This document shows positions 1-6,200 of a stretch of DNA of 6,200 nucleotides, in pieces; the first letter of the stretch is position 1, and every line of letters begins with the position of its first letter. The DNA comes from an uncultured Collinsella sp. GTDB lineage: Bacteria > Actinomycetota > Coriobacteriia > Coriobacteriales > Coriobacteriaceae. The notes below the pieces were generated by a model. The model saw nothing but the letters and a program-made list of their open reading frames with translations, made no database searches and was not told the DNA's origin. The position numbers and the translations under genes were made by a program. Location: contig URNQ01000113.1 of the NCBI GenBank assembly GCA_900549245.1, positions 1 to 6,200 on the forward strand, read 5' to 3'.

Positions 1-670
1 TATTGCCCTGGGGAGTCCCGATGAGCTGCAGGCTGCAGTTGATGCTGCCGCCGGTACGGCAAACGCACCGCTCGTCAACACGCTGCTTCTGCGCAGCATG
101 CAGCGCGCGCTGTACAAGCCGCGCAACGAGGGCCACTTTGCGCTCGCCGCGCCGTGCTACTGCCACTTTACGAGTCCCATCCGTCGCTACCCCGATCTGG
201 TGGTGCACCGCGTGCTCAAACTGCAGTTGGCCTATGAGCAGCTCGGCGGCAAGGACGCCTTGGTCCGTACGCCGCGGCTGATCGGCAAGGGGCGCGAGTC
301 GCTGCCGCGCATTCTGCCGCAGATCTGCCGCGCATGCAGCGATGCCGAGCGCGCGGCAGATGCCGCCAGCCATGCGACGCAAAAGATCAAGATTGCCCAG
401 TACTATGAGGATCGCCTGGGCGAGCGCTATGCCGGAACGGTCTCATGGGTCAGCAGCATGGGCCTCTTTGTGCGCTTGGACCTGACGCAGGTCGAAGGCT
501 TGGTTTCGATCAAGAGTCTGGGCAACGAGTGGTTCGAGTTCGACGAGGATACGCTTACGCTGACGGGCGCCGACACGGGGACTCGCTATGAACTGGGCCA
601 GCGCGTGATTATCGAGGTCTCGCGCGTCAATACCACGCGTGGGCACTTGGACTTTAAGCTTATCCATTAG
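1..670 (+). CDS. rnr: Ribonuclease R, C-terminal part (5' end outside window)
   Basis: 3'-to-5' processive exoribonuclease that degrades structured RNA in the cytoplasm. The reading frame is open from base 2 and ends at TAG 668-670, giving 222 visible residues, roughly the last third of the protein. The RNB-domain end is plain: the string CHFTSPIRRYPDLVVHR (visible residues 54-70) is the signature block of RNase II/R enzymes. The helix-rich end of RNB follows, then an S1 RNA-binding domain at about residues 139-220 (YAGTVSWVSSMGLFVRL and onward). The protein stops right after S1, without the long basic tail seen in E. coli RNase R. The metal-binding aspartates of the active site lie upstream, outside the window, so catalytic integrity cannot be judged. 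An internal ATG at 98 is not the start, because the conserved frame continues upstream of it. RNase II is the alternative, but the S1 end and the block above fit RNase R better. Confidence 0.93.
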   Translation, partial: IALGSPDELQAAVDAAAGTANAPLVNTLLLRSMQRALYKPRNEGHFALAAPCYCHFTSPIRRYPDLVVHRVLKLQLAYEQLGGKDALVRTPRLIGKGRESLPRILPQICRACSDAERAADAASHATQKIKIAQYYEDRLGERYAGTVSWVSSMGLFVRLDLTQVEGLVSIKSLGNEWFEFDEDTLTLTGADTGTRYELGQRVIIEVSRVNTTRGHLDFKLIH

Positions 671-695
671 CCAAATCTCGACTCATGGCGGGAGA

Positions 696-730
696 GCGGA
701 GGGCGGTCTTTCGGGGCCGCCCTCCGCATT
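696..730 (+). terminator. Probable terminator hairpin after rnr
   Basis: A perfect 11-bp GC-rich inverted repeat, GCGGAGGGCGG (696-706) and CCGCCCTCCGC (717-727), encloses a 10-nt loop. Only a short ATTT follows, so the U-tract is weak. It sits 25 bp after the rnr stop codon, where transcription of rnr would be expected to end. It may act as a terminator or as a 3'-end stabilising hairpin. Confidence 0.65.
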
Positions 731-786
731 TGGATCATGGCTACCTTGCCGTCTGCTCGGCCGCCCGCTTACCTGCTATTCGAGAG

Positions 787-830
787 GTAAAACCTACCAA
801 AATAAACCTGTCCCTTTTTGGCAGGTTTAC
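787..830. repeat. Three copies of an ~11-bp motif upstream of the recombinase gene
   Basis: Three related elements lie within 44 bp: GTAAAACCTACC (787-798), ATAAACCTGTCC (802-813) and, on the opposite strand, GTAAACCTGCC (complement of 820-830). The second and third form an inverted repeat with perfect 7-bp arms AAACCTG/CAGGTTT (804-810 and 822-828). A looser partner TTACCT (769-774) faces AGGTAA (785-790). The last copy ends 17 bp before the recombinase ATG. Small serine recombinases bind short inverted sites next to their own genes, so a recombination site or autoregulatory operator is a reasonable inference. The binding protein is not shown by the sequence. Confidence 0.5.
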
Positions 831-847
831 AAGAAAGCGGGGATGAG

Positions 848-1453
848 ATGGCGACGGTGTATGGTTATGCGCGGGTGAGTTCGCGCGATCAGAATCTAAA
901 TCGGCAGCTGGATGCGCTGGGCGCCTATGGCGTGGGCTCGGCGAATATTTATGCCGACCATGCGAGCGGCAAGGACTTCGATCGCCCGCGGTATCGCGAG
1001 CTGCTGCACATCCTGGGAGACGGGGACGTGCTGGTGGTGCTTTCTATCGACCGACTTGGCCGTAATTACTCCGAGATTCTTGAGGAATGGCGACGCATTA
1101 CCAAGGAGCTCGGGGTTGCCATTGTGGTGTTGGACATGCCATTGCTTGACACGCGCGCCAGGGCCAGCGGCGCGCCGGATGTGACCAATACCCTGATTGC
1201 CGATATTGTGCTACAACTGCTGAGCTACGTGGCGCAGGTGGAGCGCGAGAATATTCATCGGCGCCAAGCGGAGGGGATTGCAGCGGCGCGGGCGCGAGGG
1301 GTCCGTTTCGGTCGACCTCGCAAGCCGTGCCCTCCTCAGTTTGAGCTGGTACGCGATAGCTATGAGGCAGGCGATATTACCCGCAGCCAGGCAGCAAAGT
1401 GCCTGGGCGTGTGCGTGGGGACGTTCGATCGCTGGATGCGCGAGGCGGGGTAG
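848..1453 (+). CDS. Small serine recombinase (resolvase/invertase family)
   Basis: Site-specific DNA recombinase of the resolvase/invertase type, 201 residues, the usual size. The N-terminal catalytic domain opens with GYARVSSRDQNL (6-17). Ser11 aligns with the nucleophile Ser10 of gamma-delta resolvase, and Arg9 with its Arg8. Asp68, Arg69 and Arg72 of IDRLGR complete the arginine-rich active site. A long dimer helix runs from about 127 to 150 (VAQVERENIHRRQAEGI), followed by GVRFGRPRK. A C-terminal helix-turn-helix at about 163-199 (ITRSQAAKCLGV) should contact DNA. ATG 848 is chosen because it puts the catalytic serine at the family position. An in-frame TTG at 818 would add ten residues and lies inside the upstream repeat, so it is less likely. 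All key residues are present, so it is probably active. No transposase or partner gene is adjacent. Whether it acts as resolvase or invertase cannot be told from sequence alone. Confidence 0.9.
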   Translation: MATVYGYARVSSRDQNLNRQLDALGAYGVGSANIYADHASGKDFDRPRYRELLHILGDGDVLVVLSIDRLGRNYSEILEEWRRITKELGVAIVVLDMPLLDTRARASGAPDVTNTLIADIVLQLLSYVAQVERENIHRRQAEGIAAARARGVRFGRPRKPCPPQFELVRDSYEAGDITRSQAAKCLGVCVGTFDRWMREAG

Positions 1454-1459
1454 GGGTTT

Positions 1460-1474
1460 GCGCCGCTTTGGCGC
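1460..1474 (+). other. Small hairpin after the recombinase gene
   Basis: GCGCC (1460-1464) and GGCGC (1470-1474) form a 5-bp stem with a 5-nt loop, seven bases after the recombinase stop. There is no T-tract, so it is at best a weak terminator. I see no convincing -35/-10 pair in the rest of the gap up to 1545; a TACACT at 1523-1528 is the best -10-like hexamer, without a matched -35. Confidence 0.25.
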
Positions 1475-1545
1475 TTCCTGTTGCGATTCAAATTTTGATA
1501 CGGTGGCGATGTCATTTGGGGCTACACTCGCTGATATTCAAAAAA

Positions 1546-1550
1546 GGAGG
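1546..1550 (+). promoter_or_regulatory. Shine-Dalgarno site that fixes a TTG start
   Basis: GGAGG (within AAAAAAGGAGG) lies 7 nt before TTG 1558. It is the best ribosome binding site in this gap, and no ATG or GTG in the right frame has one. It therefore decides the start of the VanZ-like gene. Confidence 0.75.
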
Positions 1551-1557
1551 TAGGCCC

Positions 1558-2139
1558 TTGGCGCGCGTAAAACAAATAATCGGATGGACCGCGATCGTTC
1601 TGTTCGCTGCAACGCTGGCGGGCATCTGGGTGCTGACGGAGCAAAATACGGTGGAGACGTCGTTGCTGAGCGAGTCCACCGCGCGTGTGGTGGAGGGTCA
1701 AGCTACGGGCGTACAGGCTGCCGATGCCACGGGTGAAGCTCAGACGGAGAGCGGAATGACCGGGGGCACCGATTCGGCTGCCTCGAATGTACGGTCTGGC
1801 CGACTTGCTTCCATTCGCATGTGGGTGGGCACGAACGTCCGTCGCGTTGCCCATACCGTAGAGTTTTTCTTCGTCGGATTGTTCGCCTCGGTGGTCGTGG
1901 TTTGCTTTTCCGGGCGTCCGTGGAGCGTGTGCTCCCGTTGCGTGCCCGTGTTGCTCTTTTGCGCCGTCTGCTCCGTTGGCGATCAGGTACATAAGATCTT
2001 TGTTCCCGGCAGGCATTTCGACGTTATCGATTTAGGATTCGATGCTGCGGGCTATGTCACCGCGATGCTGCTGGTATTGCTGGCAGCGGCGTTGGTGCAC
2101 TATGCGACTCGGCCGATTGGCGCCCATGCGAGGCGCTAG
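1558..2139 (+). CDS. VanZ-like family membrane protein
   Basis: Integral membrane protein of 193 residues with the VanZ-like signature. Its biochemical role is unknown; the founder VanZ gives low-level teicoplanin resistance, but most family members have no known role. Predicted segments are TM1 at about 8-26, TM2 at 102-117, TM3 at 121-141 and TM4 at 164-184. The family core is visible: H99 and E102 before TM2, then D142, H145, FVPGR (148-152), D158 and G165. Two positions differ from the common DE..HQ pattern: Gln143 replaces Glu and Lys146 replaces Gln. Between TM1 and TM2 is a loop of about 70 residues rich in Ser, Thr, Ala, Gly and Glu, probably outside the cell. TM3 carries two CxxC pairs (C125/C128 and C135/C138). 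The TTG start is supported by an ideal GGAGG at 1546-1550. It stands alone between two likely transcription ends, so its context gives no function. Confidence 0.75.
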   Translation: MARVKQIIGWTAIVLFAATLAGIWVLTEQNTVETSLLSESTARVVEGQATGVQAADATGEAQTESGMTGGTDSAASNVRSGRLASIRMWVGTNVRRVAHTVEFFFVGLFASVVVVCFSGRPWSVCSRCVPVLLFCAVCSVGDQVHKIFVPGRHFDVIDLGFDAAGYVTAMLLVLLAAALVHYATRPIGAHARR

Positions 2140-2217
2140 CCGGTAACAAACCCGTTTCTGATAATGCGACCTTGTTGAATTATTTTGTGTCGCGCGTATT
2201 TCCGAGCGGTCGGATTT

Positions 2218-2247
2218 GAGGGGCGAGCGGTAGAACGCTCGCCCTTT
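2218..2247 (+). terminator. Terminator after the VanZ-like gene
   Basis: A 9-bp perfect stem GGGCGAGCG (2221-2229) / CGCTCGCCC (2236-2244) with the 6-nt loop GTAGAA is followed by TTT. A smaller stem TCCGA-GCGG-TCGGA (2201-2214) with TTT sits just before it. Together they should separate the VanZ-like gene from the murR cluster. The T-tract is short. Confidence 0.65.
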
Positions 2248-2269
2248 GTGCGCCACGATGCGGCACAAT

Positions 2270-2309
2270 GTACCGTAAAAGCTGTTTATATCCGGTACGA
2301 ATCGTTCGT
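2270..2309. promoter_or_regulatory. Overlapping palindromes upstream of murR, candidate operator
   Basis: GTACCG (2270-2275) and CGGTAC (2293-2298) form an inverted repeat with 17 bp between the arms. A second palindrome, ACGAA-TCG-TTCGT (2297-2309), overlaps its right end by two bases. They lie 35-74 bp before the murR start codon, just upstream of a -10-like box. RpiR/MurR regulators bind inverted repeats at their target promoters, so an operator for MurR autoregulation is likely here, but neither palindrome matches a site I can name. Confidence 0.4.
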
Positions 2310-2314
2310 TGGTC

Positions 2315-2320
2315 TTTAAT
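2315..2320 (+). promoter_or_regulatory. Possible -10 box of the murR promoter
   Basis: TTTAAT matches TATAAT at five of six positions and would start transcription near 2327, just before the GGAGG at 2331-2335. The expected -35 region (about 2292-2297, CCGGTA) matches poorly and falls in the palindromes, as in an activator-dependent or operator-covered promoter. An AT-rich TTTATAT at 2285-2291 is an alternative -10. No promoter is certain. Confidence 0.3.
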
Positions 2321-2343
2321 TCTTCTCAACGGAGGTGTTTGGG

Positions 2344-3195
2344 ATGGCAAACGGATTGCTTTTGCGGCTTCGCGAGCGTGAGCTCAGCGCGAGCCCGGCG
2401 GAACGCAATGTCATCGCATATGTAAGCGCTCATCCGCACGAGGTGGTCGGGCTGTCCGTCCGCGGTCTTGCCGATGCCACGTTCTCCTCGCCCTCGAGCA
2501 TTTTGCGCTTTTGCAAGCGCTTGGGTTTTGCGGGCTACAAGGAGTTCCAGCGCGAACTGATTGCCGAGCTGGCGCTCTTGGGTGACAAGAAAGACGTTGC
2601 CCTCGAGGACATCTCCATGGATGACAGCGTCGAACGTATCGTGGGGAAGGTGATGAAAAGCAACGTGCGCACGATCGAAGCGACGGCGCGAACGCTCGAT
2701 TACACCGTCTTGGAGCGATGTGCGGCCTATCTTAAGCGGGCACGCGCGGTCAATCTGTTCGGTATCGGTGCCTCTCGTTTGGTCGCGCACGATCTGGCGC
2801 AAAAGCTCATGCGTGTCGACAAAGAGTGCCATCTGTACGACGACTGGCATGATCAGCTCTTGTGTGCCAAGAACATGCATGAGGGCGATATGGCAATCGC
2901 CTTTAGCTACTCGGGCTTGACGCAAGAGGTGCTGGACTGCGCCGCCGAGGCCCAACGTCACAACTGTCCCGTTGTGGCCGTGACCAAAGTAGATGGATCA
3001 TCCAAGCTTGCCACCATGGCCGATGCCGTGCTCGGCGTCGCTGCGAGTGAGCCCTTGGTCCGCAGCGGTGCCATGGCTTCGCGTATGGCCCAGCTTATGG
3101 TTGTCGATGCCCTGTACGCTGCTTACGTTGCCAGCGACTACGAACGGGCGACGCATGTCATTAAGCAAAACTACATCGAGAAACAGGAAAGATGA
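2344..3195 (+). CDS. murR: MurR/RpiR-family transcriptional regulator of MurNAc use
   Basis: Cytoplasmic DNA-binding regulator of 283 residues, the normal family length. The N-terminal RpiR helix-turn-helix spans about 1-75, with the recognition part near 38-65 (GLADATFSSPSSILRFCKRL at 41-60). The C-terminal SIS sugar-phosphate domain spans about 125-262: VNLFGIGASRLVAHDL (136-151), the phosphate loop AFSYSGLTQEV (186-196), and the closing LVRSGAMASRMAQ (238-250). ATG 2344 is chosen because GGAGG at 2331-2335 lies 8 nt upstream; the in-frame GTG at 2335 overlaps that site. The murQ gene follows after 10 bp, so the assignment to MurNAc-6P sensing rests on context. In E. coli MurR represses murQP and MurNAc-6P relieves it. 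Here the regulator is first in the same transcript, so autoregulation is expected. Another RpiR specificity is possible but unlikely beside murQ and murP. Confidence 0.85.
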   Translation: MANGLLLRLRERELSASPAERNVIAYVSAHPHEVVGLSVRGLADATFSSPSSILRFCKRLGFAGYKEFQRELIAELALLGDKKDVALEDISMDDSVERIVGKVMKSNVRTIEATARTLDYTVLERCAAYLKRARAVNLFGIGASRLVAHDLAQKLMRVDKECHLYDDWHDQLLCAKNMHEGDMAIAFSYSGLTQEVLDCAAEAQRHNCPVVAVTKVDGSSKLATMADAVLGVAASEPLVRSGAMASRMAQLMVVDALYAAYVASDYERATHVIKQNYIEKQER

Positions 3196-3205
3196 GGTGA
3201 ATGAA

Positions 3206-4129
<924 letters not shown>

Positions 4130-4186
4130 GTGCGCGGCGTGATCTGATACGACATCCAAACGAGATACCCAATACAAGGAGGAGTT

Positions 4187-5617
4187 ATGACGAACAAAGA
4201 GCTGGCTCAAAAGCTGCTGGACCTTTTGGGCGGTAAAGACAACGTGCTGGCAAACGCGGCGTGCATGACGCGCCTGCGCGTGACCGTCAAAGACACGGGC
4301 AACGTCGACACGGAGGGTATTAAGGCGCTCGACGGCGTGATGGGCTTGGTCGAGGACGACACGATGCAGATCGTGCTGGGTCCGGGCAAGGTGAATAAGG
4401 TGCTCGAGGAGTTCTCCAGGCTCACCGGCCTTGCGAAAGGCGTTGCTGACGAGAGCGTGGTTGACGCTGCGGCCACAAACAAGGCCGCGCAGAAGGCAAA
4501 GTACGAGTCCAAGCCGGTTCAGGCCTTCCTCAAGAAGATTTCCAATGTCTTCGTCGCCCTGCTTCCCGGCATCATTGCGGCTGGCCTCATCAACGGTATC
4601 TGCAACGTCATTAACGTCTCGACGGCAGGCGCGCTTGCAGGCGAGTGGTGGTACCAGGGCATTCGTTCCATGGGCTGGGCCCTGTTTGCCTATCTGCCCA
4701 TCTTGGTGGGCTATAACGCGGCACGTGAGTTTGGCGGCTCCGCTGCGCTGGGCGGCATCGCCGGCATGATGTGTATCGCCAACAGTGCCATGCCCCTGCT
4801 TGCGCCTGGCGCGGCCGATCCTGCCACTGCCATTCTGCTGCCGCTCACCAATGCGCAGTACAACCCCGCAGCGGGCGGCATGATCGCGGCTCTTATCGCT
4901 GGCGCATTTTTTGCCTGGATGGAGCGTCAGATTCGCAAGGTTATGCCCAACGCGCTCGACACGTTCTTGTCCCCGCTGCTGGTGCTCATCATCGGCGCCT
5001 TTGCTCTGATGCTCGTCATCCAGCCGGTTGGCGCATGGCTGACGACTGCCATCTTTAGCGTTTTGACCTTTATCTTCGAGAAGCTGGGCGTCCTGGGTGG
5101 CTATATCCTGTCGGCAGGCTTCTTGCCGCTGGTTTCCGTCGGCCTGCATCAGGCGCTCACGCCGATCCACGCTATGCTCAACGATCCCGACGGCGCTACC
5201 AAGGGCATCAATTACCTGCTTCCCATCCTTATGATGGCTGGCGGCGGCCAGGTCGGTGCCGGTTTGGCGCTGTACTTTAAGACCAAGAACGCCAAGCTCA
5301 AGAAGTACGTTGCAGAGTCCATTCCCGTTGGAATCCTCGGTGTGGGCGAGCCTCTGATGTATGCCGTTACGCTGCCGCTCGTTCGTCCGTTTGTGACGGC
5401 CTGCCTGGGTGCCGGATTTGGCGGCGCGCTCGCGGCGCTGCTTCACATCGGCACGGTTTCTCAGGGCGTTTCCGGTCTGTTTGGCCTGCTGATCGTCGTT
5501 CCTGGTCAGCAGCTCGGCTACGTTGCCGCTATGCTGCTTGCCTATGCCGCTGGCTTTGTCCTGACGTGGTTCTTTGGCGTCGACGAGCAGAAGATCAACG
5601 AGTTCTTTGGCGAATAG
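4187..5617 (+). CDS. murP: PTS EIIBC permease for N-acetylmuramic acid
   Basis: Membrane transporter that imports MurNAc (or a MurNAc-containing disaccharide) and phosphorylates it at C6. It has 476 residues, against 474 in E. coli MurP. The EIIB domain covers about 1-85, with phosphorylated Cys26 in AACMTRLRV (24-32) and LGPGKVNKV (64-72). A linker rich in Ala and Lys (86-108) leads to the EIIC domain (about 109-470) with many hydrophobic segments. MurP-like blocks include ALFAYLPILVGYNAA (165-179), GLHQALTPIH (319-328) and GVGEPLMYAVTLPLVRPFVT (385-404), where Glu388 is the usual EIIC sugar-site residue. There is no EIIA domain, so a separate glucose-type EIIA is needed. AAGGAGG at 4176-4182 precedes the ATG by 4 nt. 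The 57-bp gap after murQ holds no terminator, so both are probably cotranscribed. A GlcNAc- or sucrose-type substrate is the alternative, unlikely in this cluster. Confidence 0.92.
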   Translation: MTNKELAQKLLDLLGGKDNVLANAACMTRLRVTVKDTGNVDTEGIKALDGVMGLVEDDTMQIVLGPGKVNKVLEEFSRLTGLAKGVADESVVDAAATNKAAQKAKYESKPVQAFLKKISNVFVALLPGIIAAGLINGICNVINVSTAGALAGEWWYQGIRSMGWALFAYLPILVGYNAAREFGGSAALGGIAGMMCIANSAMPLLAPGAADPATAILLPLTNAQYNPAAGGMIAALIAGAFFAWMERQIRKVMPNALDTFLSPLLVLIIGAFALMLVIQPVGAWLTTAIFSVLTFIFEKLGVLGGYILSAGFLPLVSVGLHQALTPIHAMLNDPDGATKGINYLLPILMMAGGGQVGAGLALYFKTKNAKLKKYVAESIPVGILGVGEPLMYAVTLPLVRPFVTACLGAGFGGALAALLHIGTVSQGVSGLFGLLIVVPGQQLGYVAAMLLAYAAGFVLTWFFGVDEQKINEFFGE

Positions 5618-5625
5618 TTTGATAT

Positions 5626-5652
5626 CGCGAGCCGTGTTGCTCAGGGCTCGCG
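5626..5652 (+). other. Hairpin in the murP-mupG gap
   Basis: CGCGAGCC (5626-5633) and GGCTCGCG (5645-5652) form a perfect 8-bp stem around an 11-nt loop, eight bases after the murP stop. No T-tract follows. It could stabilise the 3' end of the murRQP transcript or form part of a leader for mupG together with the terminator at 5685-5718. Confidence 0.5.
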
Positions 5653-5672
5653 GCGCGCGGCAGATTTCTTGA

Positions 5673-5681
5673 TGCTATGGT
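5673..5681 (+). promoter_or_regulatory. Possible extended -10 element upstream of mupG
   Basis: TGCTATGGT has the TGn-TATNNT form of an extended -10 box. Transcription would start near 5688, inside the left arm of the terminator, so that hairpin could not form on the new transcript. No -35 is visible at the expected spacing. This is a weak call. Confidence 0.2.
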
Positions 5682-5684
5682 TGT

Positions 5685-5718
5685 GCCGGCGGGGCTAACT
5701 GCTCCGCCGGCCTTTTTT
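5685..5718 (+). terminator. Strong intrinsic terminator between murP and mupG
   Basis: The arms GCCGGCGGGGC (5685-5695) and GCTCCGCCGGC (5701-5711) pair over 11 bp, including one G-U, around the 5-nt loop TAACT. A C and six Ts (5713-5718) follow. This is the best terminator in the window. Unusually, the T-tract runs straight into the mupG ribosome binding site (AAAGGAG, 5719-5725), so terminator and translation start are only 16 nt apart. Confidence 0.9.
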
Positions 5719-5734
5719 AAAGGAGCGTTGAAAC

Positions 5735-6200
5735 GTGAAAACGGGTATTTCGATTTATCTTTCCAGCCCTCTGCAGGATATTGAGCGGACAATTGAGCGT
5801 GGTGCCGCGGCGGGTGCGCGCTATGCGTTCACCTCGCTGCATATTCCCGAGGATGGGGGAGCGGCGTATGCCGATAAGGTCCGTCATGTGCTGTCGCTGC
5901 TTTCCGCCCGCGGCATTGCGCTCATTGCCGATGTGGGGCCTCGCACGTGCGATTTGCTCGGGCTTGAGCGCATCGAGGACCTGCGCGATCTGAGGTTGGA
6001 ATACCTTCGTTTGGACTATGGCTTTAGCGCCCAGCGGGTCGCGGAGCTGTCCGGTGTATTTCGCATTGTGGTCAATGCATCGACGGTGAGTTCTGATGAA
6101 ATCGCATCGTGGCGTGAGGCCGGTGCCGATGTGACTCGTTTTGCCGCCTGCCACAATTTTTACCCCAAGCCTTATACCGGTTTAGCTCTGGAGGACATTG
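5735..6200 (+). CDS. mupG: MupG-like 6-phospho-N-acetylmuramidase (DUF871), N-terminal part, runs off the window
   Basis: Cytoplasmic glycosidase of the DUF871/GH170 type. In Staphylococcus aureus MupG hydrolyses MurNAc-6P-GlcNAc to MurNAc-6P and GlcNAc. The visible 155 residues, roughly 40% of a usual 350-360, belong to the N-terminal TIM-barrel domain. Family blocks appear in order: GISIYLSSPL (4-13), FTSLHIPED (32-40), IADVGPR (64-70), LRLDYGF (91-97), VVNAST (112-117) and CHNFYPKPYTGL (139-150). The start is GTG 5735 with AGGAG at 5721-5725, 9 nt upstream; no ATG fits and the protein's usual N-terminus begins here. It lies after murR, murQ and murP, the same partners as in S. aureus but in another order. 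The strong terminator just upstream suggests separate or attenuated expression. The C-terminal cyclophilin-like domain is outside the window, so completeness cannot be judged. Frame and motifs are intact so far. Confidence 0.88.
   Translation, partial: MKTGISIYLSSPLQDIERTIERGAAAGARYAFTSLHIPEDGGAAYADKVRHVLSLLSARGIALIADVGPRTCDLLGLERIEDLRDLRLEYLRLDYGFSAQRVAELSGVFRIVVNASTVSSDEIASWREAGADVTRFAACHNFYPKPYTGLALEDI

Noticed and set aside
818..847. TTG at 818 as an upstream start of the recombinase
   Set aside because: It would add ten unconserved residues before the family N-terminus and lies within the inverted repeat at 804-828. ATG 848 places the catalytic serine at the usual position.
639..878. 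A 79-codon + strand frame across the rnr end, terminator and repeat region
   Set aside because: It runs through the rnr stop, the terminator hairpin and the motif repeats, and overlaps the recombinase start. It has no domain and no plausible ribosome binding site.
1522..2016. A 164-codon minus-strand open frame over the VanZ-like gene
   Set aside because: The + strand has an ideal Shine-Dalgarno, hydrophobic segments and the FVPGR signature; the reverse frame has a composition typical of an antisense shadow.
2142..2160. GTAACAAACCCGTTT after the VanZ-like gene as another copy of the recombinase motif
   Set aside because: The match to GTAAACCTGCC is too loose, and its AAAC/GTTT symmetry is only 4 bp. 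It does not make a convincing partner site.
2326..2961. A 211-codon minus-strand open frame over murR
   Set aside because: It lies wholly opposite the conserved RpiR coding sequence, has no ribosome binding site that I can see, and no recognisable motif.

Overview
The window looks like chromosomal DNA of a high-GC, Gram-positive-like bacterium. Codon third positions are GC-rich, start codons are mixed (ATG, GTG, TTG), and several Shine-Dalgarno sites are strong (GGAGG type). The gene set (RNase R, lone serine recombinase, VanZ-like protein, and a MurNAc cluster with a phosphotransferase-system transporter) suggests a gut actinobacterium of the Coriobacteriia, Collinsella-like. That placement is inferred from general style, not from a marker gene.

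Layout, all genes on the + strand. Bases 1-670 hold the 3' end of rnr (RNase R), followed by a GC-rich hairpin at 696-727. A short gap at 728-847 carries three copies of an ~11-bp motif just before a serine recombinase gene (848-1453). Next is a small VanZ-like membrane protein with a TTG start (1558-2139) and a hairpin terminator at about 2221-2247. The gap to 2343 holds two overlapping palindromes and a possible -10 box.

From 2344 to the right edge lies a N-acetylmuramic acid (MurNAc) utilisation and cell-wall recycling cluster: murR (RpiR-type regulator), murQ (MurNAc-6-phosphate etherase), murP (PTS EIIBC permease) and the start of mupG (6-phospho-muramidase, DUF871/GH170). murR and murQ are 10 bp apart and murQ and murP 57 bp apart, with no terminator visible between them, so they probably share a transcript. 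A strong intrinsic terminator then ends 16 bp before the mupG start codon, so mupG expression is probably set separately or by readthrough.

The inferred pathway is as follows. MurP imports and 6-phosphorylates MurNAc or a MurNAc-GlcNAc disaccharide. MupG splits the phosphorylated disaccharide into MurNAc-6P and GlcNAc. MurQ removes the lactyl ether to give GlcNAc-6P and D-lactate. MurR senses the phosphorylated sugar. MurP has no EIIA domain and no EIIA gene is visible, so a shared glucose-type EIIA elsewhere must supply phosphate. nagA/nagB and any GlcNAc kinase are also outside the window. The system is recognisable rather than wholly new. The less-described points are its gene order, the terminator in front of mupG, and the unassigned cis motifs at the recombinase and murR.
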